In this document: positions 27,661 to 36,661 of the stretch, one piece after another
Numbering within the stretch: position 1 is the first letter of the stretch
How the letters are laid out: every line of letters begins with the position of its first letter
Origin: Allobosea sp. BH3
Lineage (GTDB): Bacteria; Pseudomonadota; Alphaproteobacteria; Rhizobiales; Beijerinckiaceae
Assembly (NCBI RefSeq): GCF_025499465.1
Contig: NZ_JAIMCA010000001.1
Coordinates: 682,001 to 746,000, forward strand
Length of the DNA: 64,000 bases
Direction of reading: 5' to 3'
Notes under the pieces: generated by a model
The model's input: only the letters and a program-made list of their open reading frames with translations
Told to the model about the DNA's origin: nothing
Database searches by the model: none
Made by a program: the position numbers and the translations under genes

Positions 27661-28968
27661 ATGACAGGCGACAGCGCATTGCGCATCATCGCGACGAGCG
27701 CATCCGAGCAGGATGTCGGGCTCGTCATGCAGGAGATCGGCCAGCGCGCGCGCTCCGCCGCGCGCAAGGTCGCGCTGAGCCCTGCCGACCAGCGCAACAC
27801 CGCCCTGGTCGCGATGGCCAAAGCCTTGCGCAGCCACAGTGCCCGCATCCTCGCCGCCAATACTCAGGACCTCGCGGACGGCCTGAAGGCGGGCTTGAGC
27901 GCCGCCTTCATGGACCGCCTCGCCCTCGACGAGAAACGCCTCGCAGCCATGGCCGATGCCGTCGCGGACGTCGCGGCCCTGCCCGACCCGCTGGGGCGGG
28001 TGCTGGCGGAATGGACGCAGCCGAACGGCCTGCGCTTCGAGCGCGTCGCCACGCCGCTGGGCGTCATCGCGGTGATCTTCGAGAGCCGGCCCAACGTGAC
28101 GGCTGATGCCGGGTCGCTCTGCCTGAAGAGCGGCAATGCCGCGATCCTGCGCGCGGGCTCGGATTCCTTCCGCACCTCCACCGAGATCGCCGCCGCCATG
28201 CGCGAGGGGTTGGAGGCGGCCGGCCTGCCGGGCGACGCCATCCAGCTCGTCCCGACGCGGGACCGCGCGGCGGTGGGCGAAATCCTCACCGGGCTCGGCG
28301 GCAATGTCGACGTGGTGGTGCCGCGCGGGGGCAAAAGCCTCGTCGCCCGCGTCCAGAGCGAGGCGCGCGTGCCGGTCTTCGCCCATCTCGACGGCAACTG
28401 CCATGTCTACGTCCATGGCAAGGCCAACCTTGCGATGGCCCGCGACATCCTTCTCAACGCCAAGCTGCGCCGCACCGGCGTCTGCGGCGCAGCAGAGACG
28501 CTGCTCGTCGACAAGGCCTGCGCCGTGACCCATCTCGCCCCGCTCGTCACGGCGCTTCTGGAGGCCGGCTGCGCCGTGCGCGGCGACCGCGCCACGCAAG
28601 CCGTCGATGCGCGCGTCACGCCCGCGAGCGAGGAAGACTGGTCGACCGAGTATCTCGACCGGATCATCGCCGTAAAGGTGGTGGCCGGCCTCGACGCGGC
28701 CATCGACCATATCGAGCGCTACGGCTCGCACCACACCGACGCCATCGTCACGGCGAGCAACGCCGCCGCCGCGCGCTTCCTGGCGGAAATCGACTCGGCC
28801 ATCGTCGTCCACAACGCCTCGACCCAGTTCGCGGATGGCGGCGAGTTCGGCTTCGGCGCCGAGATCGGCATCGCGACGGGGCGGATGCATGCGCGCGGAC
28901 CGGTCGGCGTCGAGCAGCTCTGCTCGTTCAAGTACCGCGTCCACGGCGCCGGCCAGACCCGGCCCTGA
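27661..28968 (+). CDS. proA: Glutamate-5-semialdehyde dehydrogenase (gamma-glutamyl phosphate reductase)
   Basis: The 435-residue aldehyde-dehydrogenase-fold enzyme has the [20 protein letters not shown] segment and the active-site cysteine in [15 protein letters not shown]. It reduces gamma-glutamyl phosphate, made by ProB, to glutamate semialdehyde. The C-terminal [20 protein letters not shown] motif is complete. It is the second gene of the proB-proA-nadD-rsfS-rlmH block. Confidence 0.96.
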   Translation: MTGDSALRIIATSASEQDVGLVMQEIGQRARSAARKVALSPADQRNTALVAMAKALRSHSARILAANTQDLADGLKAGLSAAFMDRLALDEKRLAAMADAVADVAALPDPLGRVLAEWTQPNGLRFERVATPLGVIAVIFESRPNVTADAGSLCLKSGNAAILRAGSDSFRTSTEIAAAMREGLEAAGLPGDAIQLVPTRDRAAVGEILTGLGGNVDVVVPRGGKSLVARVQSEARVPVFAHLDGNCHVYVHGKANLAMARDILLNAKLRRTGVCGAAETLLVDKACAVTHLAPLVTALLEAGCAVRGDRATQAVDARVTPASEEDWSTEYLDRIIAVKVVAGLDAAIDHIERYGSHHTDAIVTASNAAAARFLAEIDSAIVVHNASTQFADGGEFGFGAEIGIATGRMHARGPVGVEQLCSFKYRVHGAGQTRP

Positions 28969-28983
28969 CGGCGAAGCCCGGCG

Positions 28984-29601
28984 ATGACGATGGACCATCT
29001 GCGGCTGCCGCCCCATGCGCCCGGTCTGCGCATCGGCCTGTTTGGCGGCAGCTTCAACCCCGCCCATGACGGCCACAGGCTCGCCAGTCTCACCGCGTTG
29101 CGCCGGCTGCAGCTCGACCGGGTCTGGTGGCTGGTGACGCCCGGCAACCCGCTGAAGGACAATGCGAGCCTGCCGCCGCTTCCCGCCCGCATCAGGCAGG
29201 CGCGAGAGGCCGCCGGCCATGCCCGCATCCATGTCACCGGCATCGAGGCGACGCTGCGCACCCGCTACACCGCCGACACGCTGCGCGCGCTGAAGCGCCG
29301 CTGTCCGGGCGTGAACTTCGTCTGGCTGATGGGCTCGGACAATCTCGCCAGCTTTCATCGCTGGAACGAGTGGCGGACCATCGCCCGGATGATGCCGGTC
29401 GCGATCATAGACCGGCCGGGTTCGACCCACAGCGCCATGGCGTCGCCCGCCGCCAACTGGCTCTCGCGCTGGCGCGTTCCCGAGAGCGCGGCCGCGAGCC
29501 TGCCGCTCAGCTCGCCGCCCGCCTGGGTCTTCCTGCACGGCAAGCGCTCGGCCCTGTCCTCGACATTGCTGCGCCGGCAAGCCGAAAATGGCGGATCTTG
29601 A
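28984..29601 (+). CDS. nadD: Nicotinate-nucleotide adenylyltransferase
   Basis: The 205-residue protein has the nucleotidyltransferase motif GLFGGSFNPAHDGH and the late SSTLLR motif. It makes deamido-NAD from nicotinate mononucleotide and ATP. It starts 15 bases after proA. In many bacteria nadD is followed by rsfS and rlmH, as here. Confidence 0.95.
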   Translation: MTMDHLRLPPHAPGLRIGLFGGSFNPAHDGHRLASLTALRRLQLDRVWWLVTPGNPLKDNASLPPLPARIRQAREAAGHARIHVTGIEATLRTRYTADTLRALKRRCPGVNFVWLMGSDNLASFHRWNEWRTIARMMPVAIIDRPGSTHSAMASPAANWLSRWRVPESAAASLPLSSPPAWVFLHGKRSALSSTLLRRQAENGGS

Positions 29602-29675
29602 TTGAATTTTAGTCGCTCTCGGCTTATTTTGTCCGTGTCGCGCCTGGAGCGCATCGAGATCGAGAGGATACGTCA

Positions 29676-30086
29676 CTGAACCGTCAAACCCTTGGCGAAG
29701 CCGAGCCGAAGCCGCTTCCCCAGGCCGCTATCGCGGATAATCCCTCCGCCGATAGCATCGCCATCGCCCAGCGTGTCCTGGAAGACATGAAGGCCGAGGA
29801 CATCATGGTGATCGACCTCGTCGGCAAGACGTCGCTGGCTGACGCGATGATCATCGCCTCGGGCAACGTCAACCGCCACGTCGCCGCCATCAGCGATGCA
29901 CTGGTCGAAGCCCTCAAGAGCGCCGGGAAGCCCACGCCGCAGGTGGAGGGAATGCCGGCTTGCGACTGGGTGCTGATCGACACCGGCGACATCATCGTCC
30001 ACGTTTTCCGGCCCGAAGTGCGCCAGTTCTACAATCTCGAGAAGATGTGGGGCACGGACCGGCCGAACGAACGCCTCGTCAGCTGA
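29676..30086 (+). CDS. rsfS: Ribosomal silencing factor RsfS, probable CTG start
   Basis: The protein binds ribosomal protein L14 and blocks subunit joining during starvation. The core KAEDIMVIDLVGKTSLADAM is clear. The first ATG in frame (29787) would remove the family's N-terminal helix (SIAIAQRVLEDM). I read the frame back to its upstream stop (29610) and found no ATG, GTG or TTG. A CTG at 29676, with GAGAGG (29662-29667) eight bases before it, gives 136 residues, so I take it as the start. It lies between nadD and rlmH. Confidence 0.85.
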   Translation: MNRQTLGEAEPKPLPQAAIADNPSADSIAIAQRVLEDMKAEDIMVIDLVGKTSLADAMIIASGNVNRHVAAISDALVEALKSAGKPTPQVEGMPACDWVLIDTGDIIVHVFRPEVRQFYNLEKMWGTDRPNERLVS

Positions 30087-30098
30087 CGTCCCCGTTCG

Positions 30099-30578
30099 GT
30101 GCGTCTCGCGGTCATCGCCGTCGGCCGGCTCAAGGACGGGCCGGAGCGGGAGCTCTGCGAACGCTATCGTGAGCGCGGCTCGCAGCTTGGCCGCGGCATG
30201 GGCCTGAGCGGCCCGGAGATCGTCGAGATTCCCGAGAGCCGCGGCCGCCGCCCCGAGGAGCGCAAGCGCGAGGAGGCGCAAGCCATCCTCGCAAAGGCAC
30301 AGCCCGGCCTGCTGATCGCACTCGACGAGCGCGGACGCCAGCTCGGCAGCGACGCTTTCGCCAGCCGCATTGCCGCCGCCCGCGACGCCGGCACGGGCCA
30401 TGCGAGCCTCGTGATCGGCGGCGCCGACGGCCTCAGCGATGAGATCCGCGAGCGCGCCGAGCTGACGCTGGCCTTCGGAGCGCTGACGATCCCGCACCAG
30501 ATCGTCCGCGCACTTGTGCTGGAACAGCTCTATCGGGCGATGACGATCATCGCAGGACACCCCTATCATCGCGCATGA
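30099..30578 (+). CDS. rlmH: 23S rRNA pseudouridine1915 N3-methyltransferase
   Basis: The 159-residue SPOUT methyltransferase has the SAM-binding knot (LVIGGADGLS) and the conserved C-terminus EQLYRAMTIIAGHPYH. It modifies helix 69 of 23S rRNA. It starts with GTG and ends in a four-base overlap with the next gene. Confidence 0.95.
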   Translation: MRLAVIAVGRLKDGPERELCERYRERGSQLGRGMGLSGPEIVEIPESRGRRPEERKREEAQAILAKAQPGLLIALDERGRQLGSDAFASRIAAARDAGTGHASLVIGGADGLSDEIRERAELTLAFGALTIPHQIVRALVLEQLYRAMTIIAGHPYHRA

Positions 30579-31936
30579 GTTCCGCCGCGCCGCTGATTCG
30601 CTCCCGGCTGCGCCGCCTGAGCCTCGTTGCTCTGCTGGCGGCAGCTTTCTGCACGCCTGCCTCCGCCCAGACCGCGGCGCCCGACCCTGACGCCCTCGCC
30701 CGTGAGACGATGCAGAAGCTCGTCGAGAAGCAGGCGCGCGAGGCCGAGCTCAAGGCGATCGAGGAGCGCCTCGCGGGCAATGTGGATGCGCGCGCCGCGC
30801 TGGAAAAGGAGATCGCCGGCATCCGCGCCGACCGCGCCGGGCTCAACCGGGCGCTGCTCGATGCCACCACGAAGACGCAAGGGGCCGAGCAGAAGCTGGG
30901 CGAGCTGGAGAAGCGGCTTGCCCTGATGCAGTCCAGCGAGACGGCCATCCGCCGCTCGCTCGAAAGCCGTCGCGGCCTGATCGCCGAGGTGCTCGCGGCC
31001 TTGCAGCGCATAGGGCGGCGCCCGCCGCCGGCGGTGCTGGTGCGGCCGGAGGACATCCTGGAAGCCGTACGCGCCTCGATGCTGCTCGGCGCCGTCGTTC
31101 CCGACCTGCGCATGGAGATCGAGATTCTTGGCACCGACCTCGCCGAGCTGGTCCGGCTGCGCGACAATATCGCCGCCGATAAGGGCCGGATCGGCGAGGA
31201 GATGGAGCGGCTCGCCGGTGAGCGGCAGCGCCTCGCCTCACTGATCGAGGCACGGCGCGAGCGCGAGGCTACTGCGGCGAAGGATGTCGAGGCCCAGCGC
31301 GCGCTCGGCAACGAGCTCGCCGGCCAGGCCCGCTCGATGCGGGACTTCGTCGAGAAGATCGAGAAGGAGATCTCCGTCGCGAACCGGGCCGCGGACGCCG
31401 CGCGCCAGGCGATCGAACAGGAGACGCGCGACCAGCGCGAGCGCATGACGGCGCTCGCCTTCCGCGATCCGGCCCGCCTTGCCCCCAAGATCGCCTTCGC
31501 CGACGCCAAGGGCCTGCTCTCCCTGCCTGTGGCGGGATCACGATTGCGTGGCTTTGGCGATGCCGACGGCGCCGGCGGCTCGACGCGCGGAATTTCTCTG
31601 GAGACGCGGCCGGGCGCCCTAGTTTCGGCGCCTTCTGACGGTTGGGTGGTTTATGCGGGTCCCTTCCGTTCCTTCGGACAACTCTTGATCCTGAACGCGG
31701 GCAGTGGATACTACATCTTGCTGGCCGGCATGCAGCGGATCGACGTCGCGCTCAATCAGTTCGTCCTGGCCGGGGAACCGGTTGCGACGATGGGCGAAAC
31801 ATCGGAAGCTGCAGCGACGACGGTAGGAGTGGGAACCGGCCAGCCGGTCCTCTATATTGAGTTCAGGAAAGACGGCGTCTCGGTCGACCCGGCGCCGTGG
31901 TGGATGAAATCGCAAGGCGAAAAGGTTCGCGGATGA
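30575..31936 (+). CDS. EnvC-like murein hydrolase activator, degenerate M23 domain
   Basis: The 453-residue secreted protein has a signal peptide (LVALLAAAFCTPASA), a long coiled coil at about residues 35-290 and a C-terminal LytM/M23-like domain. The zinc ligands of active M23 peptidases are not seen; the domain ends VLYIEFRKDGVSVDPAPW, as in EnvC. Such proteins activate cell-wall amidases at the division site and do not cut murein themselves. It overlaps rlmH and the S41 peptidase by four bases each, a common arrangement with ctpA. Confidence 0.9.
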   Translation: MSSAAPLIRSRLRRLSLVALLAAAFCTPASAQTAAPDPDALARETMQKLVEKQAREAELKAIEERLAGNVDARAALEKEIAGIRADRAGLNRALLDATTKTQGAEQKLGELEKRLALMQSSETAIRRSLESRRGLIAEVLAALQRIGRRPPPAVLVRPEDILEAVRASMLLGAVVPDLRMEIEILGTDLAELVRLRDNIAADKGRIGEEMERLAGERQRLASLIEARREREATAAKDVEAQRALGNELAGQARSMRDFVEKIEKEISVANRAADAARQAIEQETRDQRERMTALAFRDPARLAPKIAFADAKGLLSLPVAGSRLRGFGDADGAGGSTRGISLETRPGALVSAPSDGWVVYAGPFRSFGQLLILNAGSGYYILLAGMQRIDVALNQFVLAGEPVATMGETSEAAATTVGVGTGQPVLYIEFRKDGVSVDPAPWWMKSQGEKVRG

Positions 31937-33276
31937 TGCGCAAGGTTTCCCTCGTTCTCGCCGGCGCCATCATGGGCGCGGGCCTGACCGGACTGGCTAC
32001 TCAGACCCGGCTGCTGAGCTCCACCAGCGCCGTGGCCGCCTCGGCGGAAGTCTACCGCAGCCTCAATCTTTTCGGGGATATCTTCGAGAAGATCCGCACC
32101 GACTATGTCGACAAGCCGGATGAGCAGAAGCTGATCGAGGCCGCGATCAACGGCATGGTCTCGTCGCTGGACCCGCATTCCAGCTATCTCGACTCGAAGT
32201 CCTTCCGCGACATGGACACCGACATGCGTGGCCAGTTCGGTGGCCTCGGCATCGAGGTGACGATGGAGGACGGCATCCTCAAGGTCGCCAAGCCGATCCG
32301 CGATACGCCCGCCTCAAAGGCCGGTATCCTGGCCAACGACATCATCCGCCAGATCGACGGCACCGAGGTGAAGGGTCTTTCGTTGACCCAGGCCGTCGAG
32401 AAGATGCGCGGGCTGATCAACACCCAGGTCACGCTCAAGATCGACCGTCCGGGCAAGACCGAGCCGCTCGAGTTCACCCTCACCCGCTCGACCATCGTCG
32501 TGCCGGCGGTCGAGGAGCGGGTCGAGAACGATATCGGCTACATCCGCATCGGCACCTTCTCCGAGCAGACCTATGACGGGCTGCGCAAGGCGATCGACAA
32601 GCTGACCAGCGACATCGGCGCCGACAAGCTCAAGGGCTTCGTCATCGACCTTCGCAACAACCGTGGCGGGCGCCTCGACCAGTCCGTGCTCGTCTCCGAC
32701 GCCTTCCTCGATCGCGGCAAGATCGTCTCCACCCGCGGCCGCAACGCCGAGGAGACCCAGGTCTTCAACGCCAAGTCGGGCGACCTGACCAAGGGCAAGC
32801 CGGTCGTCGTGCTGATCAACGGCTCCTCCGCCTCGGCGGCCGAGATCGTCGCCGGCGCGCTGCAGGACCACAAGCGCGCGGTCGTGATGGGCACCCGCTC
32901 CTTCGGCAAGGGCTCCGTCCAGACCGTGATCCCGCTCGGCTCCAATGGCGGCCTGCGCCTGACCACGGCGCGCTACTACACGCCGTCGGGCAATTCGATC
33001 CAGGCCAAGGGCATCACGCCGGACATCGAGATCCAGCAGGACATCCCGCAGGAGATCAAGGACAAGCTCGGCGAGAACAAGGGCGAGGCCGCTCTCAAGG
33101 GCCATCTCAAGGCCGCGGGCGAGGGCGAGGAGCAGTCCGGCTCCGCTTCCTATGTCCCCAACGATCCGACCAAGGACACCCAGCTCATCGCGGCGATGAA
33201 CCAGCTCCGCGGCGTCAAGAAGGACGCCGCCGCGCCGGCCGAAAAGCCGGCGACGCCGGAAGCCCCCAAGCCGTAA
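31933..33276 (+). CDS. ctpA: S41 family C-terminal processing peptidase (CtpA)
   Basis: The 447-residue protein has an N-terminal membrane or signal segment (VSLVLAGAIMGAGLTGLA), a PDZ domain (GGLGIEVTMEDGILKV region) and the S41 catalytic core with the Ser in NGSSASAAEIVAGALQD and the Lys in GTRSFGKGSVQT. It is a periplasmic protease that trims C-termini of envelope proteins. It is coupled to the EnvC-like gene by an ATGA overlap. The Pro/Ala-rich tail is typical. Confidence 0.94.
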   Translation: MMRKVSLVLAGAIMGAGLTGLATQTRLLSSTSAVAASAEVYRSLNLFGDIFEKIRTDYVDKPDEQKLIEAAINGMVSSLDPHSSYLDSKSFRDMDTDMRGQFGGLGIEVTMEDGILKVAKPIRDTPASKAGILANDIIRQIDGTEVKGLSLTQAVEKMRGLINTQVTLKIDRPGKTEPLEFTLTRSTIVVPAVEERVENDIGYIRIGTFSEQTYDGLRKAIDKLTSDIGADKLKGFVIDLRNNRGGRLDQSVLVSDAFLDRGKIVSTRGRNAEETQVFNAKSGDLTKGKPVVVLINGSSASAAEIVAGALQDHKRAVVMGTRSFGKGSVQTVIPLGSNGGLRLTTARYYTPSGNSIQAKGITPDIEIQQDIPQEIKDKLGENKGEAALKGHLKAAGEGEEQSGSASYVPNDPTKDTQLIAAMNQLRGVKKDAAAPAEKPATPEAPKP

Positions 33277-33291
33277 CGCCGGCAACAGCCT

Positions 33292-33378
33292 CGTCATGCT
33301 CGGGCTTGGCCCGAGCATCTCATGACGGGGAGGTGACCGGTTTTATCGGAGATTCTCGGGCCGAGCCCGAGAATGACG
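33292..33378. repeat. Extragenic palindromic repeat, copy 3
   Basis: The element opens CGTCATGCTCGGGCTTGGCC and closes CCCGAGAATGACG. It contains GCTCGGG/CCCGAGC and TTCTCGGG/CCCGAGAA stems. It fills the gap between ctpA and the next gene and shares its ends with 8175-8252. Confidence 0.7.
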
Positions 33379-33423
33379 CTCTTCCGTCTCGACGCGGCGC
33401 GCCATCGGCGACAAGACTAGCGG

Positions 33424-34701
33424 GTGCGGCCTCGACTGATTCGGGGTCCGCTTCGCAACCTTGAGGGCGGCCAACCGGCCGCAACGCCGCTGACGGAGCT
33501 TAACCGGGCACTCGGCCAGGACCGGGCCGCGCCTACCGGAAAGCCGTGGGGCCGTTGGCTCGGCACGGGCGCTTTCGCTTGCGTCGGCGCCGTCCTCCTC
33601 GGCCTGCTGCTCGTCGTCGCGCTCCGCCGCGACCCTGATGGCGGCCAGCCCATCGCCATCGCATCCATCGAGAAGCGCGCGCCGGCTTCCGCCACGGAGC
33701 CGACCGGCGCTTCGCCCACCCCCGCTCCGGCATCGGGGCCGGCAAGTGCCTCCCAGCTCGAGAACAATGCAGGCGTGACCGTCGTCCGCGCGGGCGAGGA
33801 AGCCCCCGGCGCCATCATCATCACCGTTCCGGAGGAAGGCGGCCCGATCAAGCTCGCGACCGCCCCCGACAGCCGGCTCACCGAGCGCACACGCTACGGC
33901 CTCCTGCCGAAGACGGGCCCCGAAGGCGCGACCCCGGCCAAGATCTACGCCCGCCCCCTCGGCCCGGAGCCTTCCGCGAAGCCCGTCGGCCGGGTCGCGA
34001 TCCTCGTCGGCGGCCTCGGCATCAGCCAGAACGGCACGGCTGAGGCCATCGCCCGGCTGCCCGGCCAAATCTCCCTTGCCTTCGCCCCCTATGGCACGGA
34101 GCTCGAACGCGTCGTGCAACGGGCCCGCGGCGATGGCCACGAGGTCTTCCTGCAGCTGCCCATGGAGCCCTTCGACTATCCCGACAACGACCCGGGTCCG
34201 CACACCCTGCTCACCGGCCCCAAGGCACAGGATAATATCGACAAGCTGCACTGGTCTCTCGGCCGCTTCACCGGCTATGTCGGCATCGTCAATTTCCTGG
34301 GCGGGCGCCTCACCGCCGATCAGGATGCCCTCTCCCCGATCCTGCGCGAATTCGCCGGCCGCGGCCTGATGGTCGTTGATGACGGCTCCTCGCCGCGCAG
34401 CCTGCTGGCGAGCGCCGCCAGTCGCGCCCAGATCCCGGCCTTGAAGATCGACCGCGTGATCGATGGCGTCACCCGCGCCGATGCGATCGACAAGGAGCTG
34501 GCCGCCCTTGAGCTGATGGCGCGCGAACAGGGCATCGCTGTCGCCTCCGCCAGCGCCCTGCCGATCTCGATCGACCGGATCGCCCGCTGGGCGCAGACGC
34601 TGGAGGCCAGGAAGATCGCGCTCGTGCCGGTCAGCGCGGCCCGCGGCTTCCGCAACCCCGGCTCGACCGGCTCCCTCAGGACGACCGGAGCGCTACGATG
34701 A
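33424..34701 (+). CDS. Divergent polysaccharide deacetylase (YibQ/DUF610-like)
   Basis: The 425-residue protein has a cytoplasmic N-terminus, one membrane segment (TGAFACVGAVLLGLLLVVAL), a Pro/Ala-rich linker and a periplasmic domain with ILVGGLGISQNGT, EVFLQLPMEPFDYPDNDPGP and GRGLMVVDDGSS, as in divergent polysaccharide deacetylases. Several catalytic residues of true deacetylases are not obvious, so activity is uncertain. It starts with GTG and overlaps rppH by four bases. This gene order with envC and ctpA is common in alphaproteobacteria. Confidence 0.88.
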   Translation: MRPRLIRGPLRNLEGGQPAATPLTELNRALGQDRAAPTGKPWGRWLGTGAFACVGAVLLGLLLVVALRRDPDGGQPIAIASIEKRAPASATEPTGASPTPAPASGPASASQLENNAGVTVVRAGEEAPGAIIITVPEEGGPIKLATAPDSRLTERTRYGLLPKTGPEGATPAKIYARPLGPEPSAKPVGRVAILVGGLGISQNGTAEAIARLPGQISLAFAPYGTELERVVQRARGDGHEVFLQLPMEPFDYPDNDPGPHTLLTGPKAQDNIDKLHWSLGRFTGYVGIVNFLGGRLTADQDALSPILREFAGRGLMVVDDGSSPRSLLASAASRAQIPALKIDRVIDGVTRADAIDKELAALELMAREQGIAVASASALPISIDRIARWAQTLEARKIALVPVSAARGFRNPGSTGSLRTTGALR

Positions 34702-35207
34702 CCGACGCCGCTCCCGAAGGTTATCGCCCCTGCGTCGGGCTCGCCCTGTTCAACCCACAAGGCCTCGTCTTCGTCGGCCAGCGTGCCGACAAGACGAAGC
34801 GCGAGCATGTCGCGCCGGGCCATGCCTGGCAGATGCCGCAGGGCGGCATCGACGAGGGCGAGACACCGCTGCAGGCCGCCCGCCGCGAACTCCAGGAAGA
34901 GACCAACGTCACCTCCGTCGAGCTGCTCGGCGAGGCGCCGGGCTGGCTGAGCTACGACCTGCCGGTCGACATCGGCAAGGAAGCCTGGAAGGGTCGCTGG
35001 CGCGGGCAGGCGCAGAAATGGTTCGCCTTCCGCTTCACCGGCGCCGAGGAGGAGATCAACATCCTGACCCCGGCCGGCGGCCACAAGGCCGAGTTCGACG
35101 CCTGGCGCTGGGCGCGGCTCGCCGAGACGCCGGACCTGATCATTCCCTTCAAGCAGGGCGTCTACAGGCAGGTCGTGCAGCACTTCGCACCGTTTGCCGC
35201 AGGCTGA
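34698..35207 (+). CDS. rppH: RNA pyrophosphohydrolase (Nudix)
   Basis: The 169-residue protein has the full Nudix box GGIDEGETPLQAARRELQEE with the expected glutamates. The N-terminal YRPCVGLALFNPQGLVFVG and the WRWARLAETPDLIIPFK region fit RppH/IalA. It removes pyrophosphate from RNA 5' ends to start decay. It is the last gene of the block that begins with proB. Confidence 0.93.
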   Translation: MTDAAPEGYRPCVGLALFNPQGLVFVGQRADKTKREHVAPGHAWQMPQGGIDEGETPLQAARRELQEETNVTSVELLGEAPGWLSYDLPVDIGKEAWKGRWRGQAQKWFAFRFTGAEEEINILTPAGGHKAEFDAWRWARLAETPDLIIPFKQGVYRQVVQHFAPFAAG

Positions 35208-35230
35208 GCCGGGCGGCACGGCAGCCCGGC
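35208..35230. terminator. Possible bidirectional terminator
   Basis: GCCGGGC (35208-35214) pairs with GCCCGGC (35224-35230) between the convergent rppH and membrane-protein genes. There is no T run, so function is uncertain. Confidence 0.4.
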
Positions 35231-35242
35231 GGCCGATCGCGC

Positions 35243-35827
35243 TCAGACAATGTAGACGACGACGCCGATCCAGTAGACCTGATAGGCGATGTTCGTGGCG
35301 ACCAGCGCGAGCTGCACCGAACGCTGCGCGAACAGGCTGCCGATCAGGCACAGCGCGAGCCCGATCGGCACCTGCACAAGATAATCGCCGCTGAGCTGGG
35401 TCCAGTGCTCCTTGCCCTTGATCAGCGTATCGACGATGTCGAGCAGGAAAGTCGCCGCCAGCAGGCCGAAGAACCAGCGCCGGCGCTTGATGAAGAAATC
35501 CTCGTAGCCGGCATATTCGGAGATGCTGTCGGGAAACAGCAGCGCCGCCAGCAGGTAGAGCACCACGGCATAGCCGATCACGAAGACGAAGAAGCCGAAG
35601 CTCCAGAGCGTCAAACGCGACAGCCCGAATTCCCACCACCAGAACAGGACGAGCTCGAGCAGGATCGAGCCGACCCAGAGCATGTGCAGCAGCGACACGC
35701 GCTGGCGGCCGGGATGCTGGATGAAGCCGGCCACGCCAGCGAGGATGCGCGTGATGGCGAGGCCGACCACCATGCCCATGACGATGCGGACATGCGTGAA
35801 GATTTCATGCGGCGGAAGGTTATCCAT
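35243..35827 (-). CDS. Multipass membrane protein of unknown function
   Basis: The 194-residue protein has about five to six hydrophobic segments (for example IVMGMVVGLAITRILAGVA and FGFFVFVIGYAVVLYLLAAL) with short charged loops. I do not recognise a family and see no catalytic motif. It is alone on the minus strand, convergent with rppH. It may be the last chromosomal-backbone gene before the accessory region. The 265 bases upstream hold no gene that I can support. Confidence 0.65.
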   Translation of the reverse strand: MDNLPPHEIFTHVRIVMGMVVGLAITRILAGVAGFIQHPGRQRVSLLHMLWVGSILLELVLFWWWEFGLSRLTLWSFGFFVFVIGYAVVLYLLAALLFPDSISEYAGYEDFFIKRRRWFFGLLAATFLLDIVDTLIKGKEHWTQLSGDYLVQVPIGLALCLIGSLFAQRSVQLALVATNIAYQVYWIGVVVYIV

Positions 35828-36092
35828 GTCTCGTGACTAGTGCATCGCAGACATGGAGCGCCAGTTTCGGCAGAAGACACCAAAGGACATCGCGCTGCTC
35901 AGGCCTCGAGATGGGATAATGGCGTCCCGGAAGGGACTGTGAACAGCGTTTAAAATCAAAGGTTTAGAGAAAGGTTCGCCATTCGATGTTCGCCGCCCGT
36001 TCCCGTGGTTTGCCGTTGGTGATGGAAATTCGCACTCCCTGCGTTCAGCGAGGTGGCGGCAACAGGGACACGTCCCATGGTCGGGCCGTCCG

Positions 36093-36659
36093 TCACGACG
36101 TTTGAGAGCCGGCATCCGAAGAGGGGACGATGTTGCCGTCGTCATCCACTTCGAGGGGTTCAAAGTGAAAGCAGGCGTCGACAAACCGCAGCTTCTGCCA
36201 GACCTCATTGCAGCGCTGGGTCAGGCCGTCGAGGCGTTTGGCGCTATAGTCCGAATAGCGACCCTTGCCTTTCAGCTGATAATCCCCGTCAAAGGGGTTC
36301 TGATCGAAGTGCCCATGGGCCACGACGTTCCGCTCGCCGGCGAGCTTGCGCATCTCCTCGATGGGCGCCTCGCCCAACTGGCCGGAATGCTTCGCGAGCG
36401 TCAGCAGATCCAGAACCTGGAGCTTGCGCGCGAAATCCGTTCGGATGGTCATGGGCTCGATGAGGTCCACACGTTCGGACAGGTGCAGCACCGTTGAGAT
36501 GAGCTGTGAGACCTCGTTGTCGATCCGATTGAACGCGACCAGGAACCGACCCAGCGCGGCCTCATAGTCGCTCTGGATCTGAGGATCTGCCCATGGGACG
36601 TCGTCGTCCCAGCCATCATCCTCGGGCTCATCGGGAACGTCGTGTTTCTGCTGCCCCAT
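36093..36659 (-). CDS. HEPN-like protein with Rx4H motif
   Basis: The 188-residue acidic protein is mostly helical. It contains GERNVVAHGHF, in which Arg110 and His115 make the Rx4-6H motif typical of HEPN ribonucleases. HEPN proteins are common RNase toxins in abortive infection and toxin-antitoxin systems, but some are not nucleases, and I found no full-length relative by eye. It is two bases downstream of a gene for a tail-anchored membrane protein, so the two are one operon. Function is inferred from the motif only. Confidence 0.6.
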   Translation of the reverse strand: MGQQKHDVPDEPEDDGWDDDVPWADPQIQSDYEAALGRFLVAFNRIDNEVSQLISTVLHLSERVDLIEPMTIRTDFARKLQVLDLLTLAKHSGQLGEAPIEEMRKLAGERNVVAHGHFDQNPFDGDYQLKGKGRYSDYSAKRLDGLTQRCNEVWQKLRFVDACFHFEPLEVDDDGNIVPSSDAGSQTS

Positions 36660-36661
36660 GA

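Noticed and set aside
26215..29676. Minus-strand extension of the DUF6481 frame across proB, proA and nadD
   Set aside because: The opposite strand carries complete, well-conserved enzymes. Only the part below 26214 resembles a protein family.
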